A DNA stretch of 64,000 nt from Archaeoglobaceae archaeon. Lineage in GTDB: Archaea; Halobacteriota; Archaeoglobi; Archaeoglobales; Archaeoglobaceae. Of this stretch, positions 40,306 to 48,827 are shown in pieces. Within the stretch, counting starts at the first letter, position 1. Each line of letters opens with the position of its first letter. Location: contig JALWDS010000031.1 of assembly GCA_027036775.1 (NCBI GenBank), positions 1 through 64,000 of the forward strand. Direction: 5' to 3'. Made by a program: the position numbers and the translations under genes. Below the pieces are notes generated by a model. That model made no database searches. It was given only the letters and a program-made list of their open reading frames with translations, and was not told where the DNA came from.

Positions 40306-41937
40306 TCACATTTTTTCGAGAGCTTCAATACCTAAGAGCTCGAGCCCGTTCCTCAAAACTATCCTTACCGCGTCCACTATAGCCAACCTGTGCATCCTGA
40401 TCTCCCCGCTCTCGTCCAAGACTCTGTGCTCTCTGTAAAACTCGTTGAACCTGTTCGCAAGGTTCAGAAGGTATTCCGCCATGTAGTTCGGTTTCAAATC
40501 CTTAACGACCCTCTCAATTGTGTAGGGGAACTTCGAAAGGTGCATTACCAAGTCCCTCTCAACCTTCGTGCAGAGCTCGGGTTTGAAATCCAAATCGGGC
40601 ATTCCCATTTTAACGGCCTTCCTAAGTATCGAGCAACACCTCGCATGTGCGTATTGAATGTAGCTCGCGGTTTGCCTTTCGAAATCCAAAGCCTTGGTCC
40701 AATCGAAAACCATGGGCTTCTCGGGTGCGACCTTAACGAAGTCGAACCTTATAGCTCCAATGGCAACAGCTTTAGCTATCTCTTCCTTGTTCTCCATCTC
40801 TCTACCCTCAACAATCTTCTTCGCCTCCTCGTAAACCCTCTCTATGAGCTCGTCAGCGGAAACGAACTTCCCCCTCCTCGTGCTCATCGAACCCTCTGGA
40901 AGGGATACGAACTCGAAGAAAACTATCTCTGGTGTTTTCAGATTCAGCATCTCCAAAATCTTACTCAACTGTCTGCCGTAGAGCTTGTGATCCGAACCCA
41001 AGACGTTTACGAACCTCTCGAAGTTCTCGTTCTTCCAAAGGTGGTAGGCCAAATCCCTCGTCACGTATAGGGTCGTTCCGTTTTCCCTCCTCAAAACTAC
41101 GGGCTTCTCGTCCATTTCTATAAACCAAGCCCTCTCCTTCTTTATCAAACCCCTCTCCTCAAGCATCTTCAAAACCCTTTCTACGTAACCGTTCCTCAAA
41201 AATTCGGACTCCCAAACGTATTCGTCGTGACGAACGTTCAACTCCTCCAAAGTTCTCCTAATACCCTCCAAAGCCTTCTCAACGACGAACCTGAAATCCC
41301 TCACAACTTCATCCTTAAAGTTCTCGTATTCGATCATGAGTTTCTCAACCTCCCTCTCAAGTTCCTCGTTTCTCTCAATCTCCTCGTTCGCCCTTACGTA
41401 AGCTTCGACAACGGCGTGATCTGGCTTTTTAGATTCGTCCAAACCGAACATCCTGTATCCCAAAACCGCAATCGCAATCTGCCTACCCATGTCGTTCACG
41501 TAGTAGTGAGTTTTAACGTTAAATCCAGCCTTCCTGAATATCCTTGCAAGCGTGTCCCCTATTATGGCGTTTCTCATGTGTCCCACGTGTAACGGCCCGT
41601 CGGGATTTGCGGAGGTGTGCTCTATTAAAACCTCCCCTCTAAGCCCGAGGTATCCGTAGTTCTCGTCGGTATCTATTATCGTGTTTATCGTGTCCTCCAA
41701 AAACTCCTCGCTCGCAAAAAAGTTTATGTATCCGTTGACCACTTCGATCTTACCCACGTATCCCATCGGCTCAAGCCTCTCAACCAACTCGTTGGCTACG
41801 TCTATTGGGTTTTTTCCCTCCTCCTTTGCAATTTTAAAGGCTATCGTGCATGCCAAATCAGCGTGATCGCTCTCCTTGACAAACCTCTCATCCACGTTCA
41901 AACATCTCATCACGTCCCTCTTGAACAGCTGAAACAT
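40306..41937 (-). CDS. argS: Arginyl-tRNA synthetase
   Basis: EHTSANPDGPLHVGHMRNAIIGDTLARI, SMSTRRGKFV, YIQYAHARCCSI. Confidence 0.95.
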   Translation of the reverse strand: MFQLFKRDVMRCLNVDERFVKESDHADLACTIAFKIAKEEGKNPIDVANELVERLEPMGYVGKIEVVNGYINFFASEEFLEDTINTIIDTDENYGYLGLRGEVLIEHTSANPDGPLHVGHMRNAIIGDTLARIFRKAGFNVKTHYYVNDMGRQIAIAVLGYRMFGLDESKKPDHAVVEAYVRANEEIERNEELEREVEKLMIEYENFKDEVVRDFRFVVEKALEGIRRTLEELNVRHDEYVWESEFLRNGYVERVLKMLEERGLIKKERAWFIEMDEKPVVLRRENGTTLYVTRDLAYHLWKNENFERFVNVLGSDHKLYGRQLSKILEMLNLKTPEIVFFEFVSLPEGSMSTRRGKFVSADELIERVYEEAKKIVEGREMENKEEIAKAVAIGAIRFDFVKVAPEKPMVFDWTKALDFERQTASYIQYAHARCCSILRKAVKMGMPDLDFKPELCTKVERDLVMHLSKFPYTIERVVKDLKPNYMAEYLLNLANRFNEFYREHRVLDESGEIRMHRLAIVDAVRIVLRNGLELLGIEALEKM

Positions 41938-41967
41938 GACGACCATCCGCAATCTTTGTTTATTAAT

Positions 41968-42900
41968 TTAAGTGCACATGTTTATCACGGACTCCGCAAT
42001 GTCCGAGCAGTATCCTGCTATCCTGCTGAGACTGTCGAGGAGTATTCTGAGATTTGCGGACTTGTCTCCAGAAAATTCGAAAACGAGGCTTGAGAATTTC
42101 TCCTCAACCGAGTAGAACCTCTCGACCTCATCTATAACCTTCTCCGCAACTTCCGTGCTCTTCTTTAAGAAGGCCTTGAGGGTCAACTTCAAAACGTCCT
42201 CGAGAGTGTCAACGAGCTCGATCATCTTGGGGATTGGCATCTTCAGCTTTACGAGGCTTTCGGACATCTTGGCACAGTGATCGCCTATCCTCTCCAAAGC
42301 CCTTACTACCGTTCTGAACTCAAGCAAATCCTTCGGATTTTTGTTTATCTCCGATTTCAACAGCCTTAAAGCGAGGAAGTGAAGTCTGTCTATCTCGTTC
42401 TCCCTCATGACTATCGAACTGTATATGTATCCGTCCAAACTCTTCAAAAGTTGCTTGAAATCCGAAATCATCGTTACGCACATCCTACCTATCTTCTCTA
42501 TTATGTGCTCCAAGCTGAACCTGTGATCGACGAAAATCTCTACGACTATCTCCCTACCCAAGTCCTCTATAACCTCTGCACCGACGAGCATGTCAGATGC
42601 GAGTGATATAGCCCTTCTCTGCTCCTCGTTGTAAATCCTAACCCTTATCGTGTCGTATCCGGCTAAGTAGTGGGCCACTATCCTTCTGATCAGAGAATCG
42701 TGTGTAAGACTTTTGGCGTCGATGTTCACAACCCTCTTTGCCCTCTTGATCTCCTTGGCCCTTACCACCAAGTATTCTCCGTAATCCTCGACTGTAACGT
42801 AATCTCCGCTCTTCAAACCGTTGTTTTCAACCCACCTCTTCGGTAACGTTATGACATAGCTGTTTCCTCCGCTCAGGTATATCTTCCTGCTCTCCTTCAT
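41968..42900 (-). CDS. PhoU-domain protein with N-terminal AbrB/SpoVT-like DNA-binding domain
   Basis: KIYLSGGNSYVITLPKRWVENNGLKSGDYVTVEDYG then PhoU-like helices. Confidence 0.85.
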   Translation of the reverse strand: MKESRKIYLSGGNSYVITLPKRWVENNGLKSGDYVTVEDYGEYLVVRAKEIKRAKRVVNIDAKSLTHDSLIRRIVAHYLAGYDTIRVRIYNEEQRRAISLASDMLVGAEVIEDLGREIVVEIFVDHRFSLEHIIEKIGRMCVTMISDFKQLLKSLDGYIYSSIVMRENEIDRLHFLALRLLKSEINKNPKDLLEFRTVVRALERIGDHCAKMSESLVKLKMPIPKMIELVDTLEDVLKLTLKAFLKKSTEVAEKVIDEVERFYSVEEKFSSLVFEFSGDKSANLRILLDSLSRIAGYCSDIAESVINMCT

Positions 42901-42901
42901 G

Positions 42902-43522
42902 CTACTTGATACGTATCCTCCTACCCGTATTCACAAAGATCAGAGCTGAACCTATCTTACCGAGTATGTCTCCTATCCTCTCGAGGTGTCTCGCAATGAG
43001 AACGTTTTCGACGTCGCACTTCTCCTTAAGTCTGTCTATGGCCTTAACGTAGCAATCGTCAACCACGTTGTCTAAGGCTTTGAGCTTCATGAGATCCGCG
43101 TTTTCGTTGTAGGCCTTTCCTATCAATTCGAACATCTTCAGTATTGAGTCTATAGCCTCCTCGTATATTTCGAGAAGCTTCTCGTCGTCGCAGTAGTAGT
43201 ATCCTATTTCCAAAGCCAAATCGGTTATCCTCTCGTATCCCGAGGATATCTTCATCATTCCGACGACGAACCTCAAATCGCTTGCGACGGGTTGAAAGAG
43301 GGCCAAAACTGTAACGCAATCGTAATCGACGTCCGCGTGAATCAAATCCGCCCTCTCCTCCAAATCCTCCAACCTCTTTCTAACCTCGTTGTCACCCTTC
43401 AAACCCCCCACAACTATCTTCATGCACTCCTCGGCTATTTCGTGCAACTCAATAACTCCTTCCTTAATCTTCTCAAGCCTTCTCTCCATCAGCATTCCAA
43501 TCCCCCCTAAATTATACCGCAA
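42902..43522 (-). CDS. phoU: PhoU family phosphate-transport regulator
   Basis: LFQPVASDLRFVVGMMKISSGYERITDLALEI, IARHLERIGDILGKI. Confidence 0.9.
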   Translation of the reverse strand: MRYNLGGIGMLMERRLEKIKEGVIELHEIAEECMKIVVGGLKGDNEVRKRLEDLEERADLIHADVDYDCVTVLALFQPVASDLRFVVGMMKISSGYERITDLALEIGYYYCDDEKLLEIYEEAIDSILKMFELIGKAYNENADLMKLKALDNVVDDCYVKAIDRLKEKCDVENVLIARHLERIGDILGKIGSALIFVNTGRRIRIK

Positions 43523-44214
43523 CTTTCGAGCAGTTTCTCGTCTTCGAGCAACTCCAACCCTCCAACCTTCTCTACACTCTTCTCCATGTTCATGACTACA
43601 ACCTTCTCCGCAAACTTAGGAACTATGTCCAACTCGTGTGTGGCTACTAAAACCGTTCCGTCGTAATCCCTTACAAACTCCAAAATTCTTCTCCTCGTTC
43701 TACCGTCAACGTTTGCCGTAGGTTCGTCCATCAACAGTATCTTGGGTTTCAACATCGTAACGCACGCCAAAACTACCCTCTTCTTTTCTCCCCCGCTCAG
43801 CCTGAAGGGTGGTTTTTCGAGGACATGCTCTATACCGAATAGCCTTGCAAACTCTTCGGCCATCCTTAAAGCTTCTTCGTATGGAATGTCCAATTGAGCA
43901 GGAGTGTATAGGAGCTCGTCTCTGACGGTGGGATTGAAGAGGAAGTCGTCCGGATTCTGAAAAACCACCCCAACGTTCCTCCTCACGAACTCAAAATTTT
44001 CGTCCGCTTTAACTCCGAAAATCTTAACGACACCGCTCGTAGGTTTGAGAATTCCGGAGAGGACGTTTATGAGGGTTGACTTGCCACATCCGTTCGCACC
44101 TATAATTGCAACTCTCTCCCCCACTTTCAAACTCAAACTTACGTTCCTAACTCCTACGGTTTTGTCCGGGTAAACGTAGGAGACGTTTTCAGCCTTCAAA
44201 GCGAACACCACCAT
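43507..44214 (-). CDS. cbiO: Cobalt/nickel ECF-type ABC transporter ATPase
   Basis: [50 protein letters not shown]. Confidence 0.92.
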   Translation of the reverse strand: MVVFALKAENVSYVYPDKTVGVRNVSLSLKVGERVAIIGANGCGKSTLINVLSGILKPTSGVVKIFGVKADENFEFVRRNVGVVFQNPDDFLFNPTVRDELLYTPAQLDIPYEEALRMAEEFARLFGIEHVLEKPPFRLSGGEKKRVVLACVTMLKPKILLMDEPTANVDGRTRRRILEFVRDYDGTVLVATHELDIVPKFAEKVVVMNMEKSVEKVGGLELLEDEKLLESCGII

Positions 44215-44927
44215 ACAAGAACGAACACGACGAGAAGGGTAAATAAAGCTTCTTCGATACCGAACTTGAAGGGTTTCGAGTAGAACTTGATCCTATCTCC
44301 CCTCAAACTCATGGCCCTCTGAACGTTTTCCCCCTTCTCGTAAACCCTTAAGAAGAAGGAACCCAAGATTTTACCACCCTCCTTCCAAATCTCTCTGTAT
44401 CTCATCTTCTTTATCCTCCTGCTCTCCATGGCGATCAAAATCCTCAGGAGTTCGGAGAACATGAGGTGGATGTATCTGTAGGTCAATCCCAAGCTGAAGA
44501 CGAGAATCTCGGGAATTTTAAAAGACCTCATCGCGTATAGGAGTTCGTTGAAGGGTGTCGTTAAAACTATCAACTGCAGGAGAACTATTGCGGTCAAAAC
44601 CCTCAACGTGAACGCAAGGACGTATTCGAATCCTTCGACGAAAGCCAAAGGGAGAACTATTAAGAATGTGAAGAGCGTGAAGAGCCAAACCCTGCTTACC
44701 AAATCCCTAAAGCTCACGTTTGACAACTTAGAAATTATCAGAGAAGAAAACAAAATCGCAAGGATTTTACCTAAATTGAATGTCGTTACGCTCGCGACAA
44801 TCAAAACTATCATTCCTACGAGCTTCACCCTCGTATCGACGCTCTGAAGAAAACCCTTTGGATGGTAATCGTAAGAAAAAAAGTTTTGGAAGTATTCCGT
44901 GGCTGTCTTTATCGTTTTCTCTATCAT
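44196..44927 (-). CDS. cbiQ: CbiQ-like energy-coupling transmembrane protein
   Basis: DTRVKLVGMIVLIVAS..., LGLTYRYIHLMFSELLRILIAMESRR; between cbiM and cbiO. Confidence 0.87.
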   Translation of the reverse strand: MIEKTIKTATEYFQNFFSYDYHPKGFLQSVDTRVKLVGMIVLIVASVTTFNLGKILAILFSSLIISKLSNVSFRDLVSRVWLFTLFTFLIVLPLAFVEGFEYVLAFTLRVLTAIVLLQLIVLTTPFNELLYAMRSFKIPEILVFSLGLTYRYIHLMFSELLRILIAMESRRIKKMRYREIWKEGGKILGSFFLRVYEKGENVQRAMSLRGDRIKFYSKPFKFGIEEALFTLLVVFVLVWWCSL

Positions 44928-45814
44928 CTCGCCACTGCCCTCGTTATTACAGTCGCTATGGCCAAGACGACGATAACTCCTATTGCACCCGATATCAGCG
45001 TTCCGACGTATGGATTTACCCCGGGAATGGTGTAGTCTGGAAGTATCCCCTCCCAGAGCGGATGCTCGGAAACGCCTAAATGTTTTGCAACGTTTTCCAG
45101 AGGCTCGGAGTAGTTTACGAGTTCCGCCAAGTATGCGAAAACTGGTGAGAGAGCTATCAACACTGCCAAGGCTATCCACACCGCCTTTCCAACTCTGACC
45201 TCTTTGGCCTCAAGCAGGTCTGGGCGGGTTGTGGATATGTAGTTGACTATGCTACCGGTTATTACTCCCTCGACTATTCCGAGTAGGGCGTGCCAGATAC
45301 CCATCGTTGGAACGGTAATCGCTACGCTGTAGTGGAAGTACGACGACAACCCTATCTCCAGTCCCGCGAATATGGCACCCAAGGTTATTCCTATCCAGCC
45401 AGCGAGAAATCCCGCAAGGAACATGTTCCTCCTTTCCAAAGCCTTGTAAATGTAGTAGCCGACGAAGACGTCAACTATACCCATGTTCCATATGTTCGCC
45501 CCCAAAGCGGTAATTCCTCCGTCAGCGAAGACCAAGCACTGAACTATCAAAACGCAAGCCATCGCAATGCATCCGGCGTAGGGGCCAAGAAGGATTCCAG
45601 CCAAAGCTCCACCAACGAAGTGGGCTGAAGTTCCTCCGGGTATTGGCCAGTTCAGCATCTGCGCGGCGAATATTGCGGATGCGGTGATTCCTGCCAATGT
45701 CCAGTTTACCTTCTCCCTCCTAACCCTGTATATCGAGTAACCGAGAACGATTGCGGTAAGCAGGTAGAACAGTCCCGCTATGTTCATGTCGAGGTATCCA
45801 TCTGGTATGTGCAT
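44924..45814 (-). CDS. cbiM: CbiM cobalt/nickel permease with fused C-terminal CbiN/PDGLE-like segment
   Basis: MHIPDGYLD N-terminus, GGTSAHFVGGALAGILLGPYAG; extra C-terminal HPLWEGILPDYTIPGVNPYVGTLISGAIGVIVV. Confidence 0.9.
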   Translation of the reverse strand: MHIPDGYLDMNIAGLFYLLTAIVLGYSIYRVRREKVNWTLAGITASAIFAAQMLNWPIPGGTSAHFVGGALAGILLGPYAGCIAMACVLIVQCLVFADGGITALGANIWNMGIVDVFVGYYIYKALERRNMFLAGFLAGWIGITLGAIFAGLEIGLSSYFHYSVAITVPTMGIWHALLGIVEGVITGSIVNYISTTRPDLLEAKEVRVGKAVWIALAVLIALSPVFAYLAELVNYSEPLENVAKHLGVSEHPLWEGILPDYTIPGVNPYVGTLISGAIGVIVVLAIATVITRAVAR

Positions 45815-45860
45815 ACAACTTCGATCATAGAAACATTTATTAATTTTTCGTTTTTAAATA

Positions 45861-46394
45861 TTAAGAAATGTTTTTCGAAAACAATTTCGGAACAACTTTT
45901 GCCAACTTATCCGAAATGTATCCGACCACAAAGGCTATCGCCAAAAGTGACGTTGCCATTAGAGGATTGGTGTAGAGACCTTTGAAGTATGCGAAGGCGA
46001 ACCAGTTTATGAGAACGCATGATACCATGCCCAATCCTCCATTCCAGAATTCCGTCAGAATACCCATAGAAAGGAAGGAGAGGAATCCGAATATTCCGAA
46101 GTAGTAAGGAGAAGTTACTCCATACCAAGGCTCGCTCATGAGTATGAAGGAAACGGTTAGAACGGAAACTACTACTCCGCTCCACCTGCCGAAGACCTCC
46201 CTCGCAAGTGATATCCAGAAGACGTATATCAGACCTCCGAATATCGCCAATCCCAAGCAAGGAGCGTGAATTCCCAAAACCTTCCCGACGCTACCGCTCG
46301 GAACGAAGTAGGAGAGCATGTAACTTAGGAAGGCGATCGAAAATATCCCTACGAGTTTGTAAACTTCACCATGGACATCTCTTGCAGACCTCAT
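45861..46394 (-). CDS. Hypothetical integral membrane protein, possible ECF-type membrane component
   Basis: About six hydrophobic segments; co-directional between radical SAM gene and cbiM. Confidence 0.5.
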   Translation of the reverse strand: MRSARDVHGEVYKLVGIFSIAFLSYMLSYFVPSGSVGKVLGIHAPCLGLAIFGGLIYVFWISLAREVFGRWSGVVVSVLTVSFILMSEPWYGVTSPYYFGIFGFLSFLSMGILTEFWNGGLGMVSCVLINWFAFAYFKGLYTNPLMATSLLAIAFVVGYISDKLAKVVPKLFSKNIS

Positions 46395-47154
46395 TCCCCT
46401 TCATCTCCCTCATGAACATCAGATGCTCCTCAAAACTCAAACTCCTGTAAAACCTTCCCATCTCGTATTGGAAACAGCACGGACTTGCCCTCAAGTCGTA
46501 TCCCAGAAATATGCAGGATAGAACTACCGCACAGGGTCTCGTCTGCTTCGGCGGGGTGTAAACCTTGATTCCGAACTCCTTACCCACCTCTTTGGCAACC
46601 TTGCAGGCCCTCTTGACGTCTTCCTTCGATAGGGGTTTTAACCTTTCGTTGTGCACGTAAAAAAGCTTGTGGAGAACTACATCTATCCCGTTCTCACCGG
46701 CAAACCTCACGATTTCCCTTATATCGTTCAGGTTCCAGGGTAGAATCGTTACGTCTATGAACGTTTCGATTCCCTCGTTTAGACGGACGAACCTCCTTAT
46801 ACTTTCAAAAACCTTCTCCTTACCCTTAACCGTGTATATTCCGAAGGCTATCGAGTCGAGATCGCTCTTCAAAAGTTCGTCCATCCTCTCCTCCAAAAGG
46901 GTTCCGTTTGTAATTAAACTCGTTTTAACCCCCTCTTTACTTGCAACGTTCACCATTTCGAAGAGTTGAGGATGTAGGAAGGGCTCACCCCAACCGTGGA
47001 ACGATACCTCTTTAAACTTGTCGAGGGGGATTTTCGAGAAGTTTTCGAGGGATAGGTATCCCACCTCCCTCGAACTCGTAGCTCTCATGCAGATCGGACA
47101 GCTCTGATTGCAGTCGTTCGTGACCTCCAACTGAAGGATTTTGGGCCTTATCAT
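46366..47154 (-). CDS. Radical SAM protein with C-terminal cysteine-containing tail
   Basis: LQLEVTNDCNQSCPICMRA CxxxCxxC; C-terminal Cys residues (LRASPCCF..., EVCKRCPW). Confidence 0.88.
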   Translation of the reverse strand: MIRPKILQLEVTNDCNQSCPICMRATSSREVGYLSLENFSKIPLDKFKEVSFHGWGEPFLHPQLFEMVNVASKEGVKTSLITNGTLLEERMDELLKSDLDSIAFGIYTVKGKEKVFESIRRFVRLNEGIETFIDVTILPWNLNDIREIVRFAGENGIDVVLHKLFYVHNERLKPLSKEDVKRACKVAKEVGKEFGIKVYTPPKQTRPCAVVLSCIFLGYDLRASPCCFQYEMGRFYRSLSFEEHLMFMREMKGNEVCKRCPW

Positions 47155-47160
47155 AAAAAA

Positions 47161-47307
47161 TTAAAGGGATTTGGCAATTCTTGCAACTCTGTATCCGACG
47201 AAAGCCAAGATCGTAGCTATAGCCAAAATCTGGTTCAACAGCATGCTCGTAGCGAAGCTGAGAGAGCTAACCCCTCCCCCAATCGTTGCGGAAACTGGGG
47301 CACACAT
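47161..47307 (-). CDS. Small membrane protein (48 aa), MCAPVS family copy B
   Basis: MCAPVSATIGGGVSSLSFATSMLLNQILAIATILAFVGYRVARIAKSL; SD-like GAGGGGTGAG upstream. Confidence 0.65.
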   Translation of the reverse strand: MCAPVSATIGGGVSSLSFATSMLLNQILAIATILAFVGYRVARIAKSL

Positions 47308-47308
47308 A

Positions 47309-47446
47309 TTACTCACCCCTCGCAAGTGCTCCCTTCAAAACCAAGGCGATTCCAGAGATTCCGGTTACCAGAGCCAAGACGAGGGCTGGTAGAATCCCTG
47401 CAAGGGACAACGTTGGTGCCATCGACACGGACACTGGGGCACACAT
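47309..47446 (-). CDS. Small membrane protein (45 aa), MCAPVS family copy A
   Basis: MCAPVSVSMAPTLSLAGILPALVLALVTGISGIALVLKGALARGE; TATA-like TTTATATA about 25 nt upstream. Confidence 0.65.
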   Translation of the reverse strand: MCAPVSVSMAPTLSLAGILPALVLALVTGISGIALVLKGALARGE

Positions 47447-47618
47447 AACTTTGAGTTTGCTACATTGTATATAAAATTTGCGGAAGTTTTGGTAATATTT
47501 AGTTACTTTTTAGTATTATTGTAAGAAATGAAATTACTAATAGATTTTTTAGTATTAAAAATCGATGAAATTTTAGGTAAAGTAACTTTAAGTATTAAAA
47601 AAATAAGATAATCTCGCT

Positions 47619-48746
47619 TTATTTGTTACGATATAACTTTCTCTTCAGAACGACTGCCATTGCGATACCAACCACCGCAACTTCTATGGATGTTGGTAGC
47701 TTCTTATTCTCTTTAGTTTCTGCATTTTCCGTTTCTATCAGTCTTAGTTCTACTAAGGGATTAACGCCAGCGGTGTTGAGCTTGTTCAAGGTTTTTGAGT
47801 CAATTTCAAACTCCTTAACCTTACTTACAAACGTCTCTGGTTTGTCCAAGTAGTTCATCATGAACAGATCAAGCTTAAGCCTTGCAAGCCACCAGTGGTA
47901 GGTGTTAAACTTCTTAAAATCACTCCTGTTAACTCCAGCCATCTCACATGCCTTGTTCCAATCGAACGTTAGTATGACAGCCCTTCCTTTTCCTGCACTT
48001 CTGTTCCAAGCTACGTATATTCCGGCGATGTTTTTGTATTCCTTAGGTAGTAGATCGATTTGATCCTCGCTGAGAGCCTTTGCATACATCCGCCTCTTTC
48101 CAACCGTCGAATCAAAGAGAACTTGGAAGCAATCGTCCTTGCACCACGGTGGAACTGCAAGAATTTGATAGTATTCTCCTCTTTTAAGTGGTAGCTCCTT
48201 TTCAAGGAACTTTACGATTAAGTAACCAGAAACCAATCCAGGACATATGTGGTTGTGAAATTCCGCACATCTCAGGAGATCGTAGGGACAACCTTTAGCC
48301 CAGACATTTGCAATCGTTATTATCGAAAACTCGTTACCGTCGAAAACTTTCCTTCTCATCTTTTTATCCCAATCCTCTGGGTTTGACATGAGCCTATTTG
48401 CCTCTATATTCTCCTTAGAAGTCCTGACAATCCTACCGTCTTTAACTTCAACGTACATGCAATCACCAGTTGTCCTGTTGAAGAACGCAAACCAGAGGGG
48501 CTTGTAATACGGGCTGTGCACGAAAACTATGTTTTTGTCAAATTTAACGCCCGATTTTTCGAAAAACTCGTTCATGTAAACTTCGGAACCCTTAGAGTAA
48601 CCCAAGTTCGTCATCACCAGAACATCCGTGTTACCCTTGTAGTAACCGACTTCCTTAGCCTTTTCAAGCACATCATCTATAACACTTGCAGATGCCTGTC
48701 CCATCATTAGTAAGAAAATAAATAATACAAAAACGAACTTCTTCAT
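47619..48746 (-). CDS. Secreted FmdE-domain protein with N-terminal signal and C-terminal hydrophobic anchor
   Basis: MKKFVFVLFIFLLMMGQASA signal, CAEFHNHICPGLVSGYLIVKFLEKEL FmdE-like motif, C-terminal IEVAVVGIAMAVVLKRKLYRNK. Confidence 0.7.
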   Translation of the reverse strand: MKKFVFVLFIFLLMMGQASASVIDDVLEKAKEVGYYKGNTDVLVMTNLGYSKGSEVYMNEFFEKSGVKFDKNIVFVHSPYYKPLWFAFFNRTTGDCMYVEVKDGRIVRTSKENIEANRLMSNPEDWDKKMRRKVFDGNEFSIITIANVWAKGCPYDLLRCAEFHNHICPGLVSGYLIVKFLEKELPLKRGEYYQILAVPPWCKDDCFQVLFDSTVGKRRMYAKALSEDQIDLLPKEYKNIAGIYVAWNRSAGKGRAVILTFDWNKACEMAGVNRSDFKKFNTYHWWLARLKLDLFMMNYLDKPETFVSKVKEFEIDSKTLNKLNTAGVNPLVELRLIETENAETKENKKLPTSIEVAVVGIAMAVVLKRKLYRNK

Positions 48747-48827
48747 AATCTTAATTGCAAATATAGTATAATTATAATTTAAGAATTACTCTATTTTAGG
48801 TAACACCAAAAATAGAATAAAAATAAA

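Noticed and set aside
40390-41070. 226-aa ORF antisense to argS
   Set aside because: Opposite strand of unambiguous ArgS motifs; composition typical of a shadow ORF.
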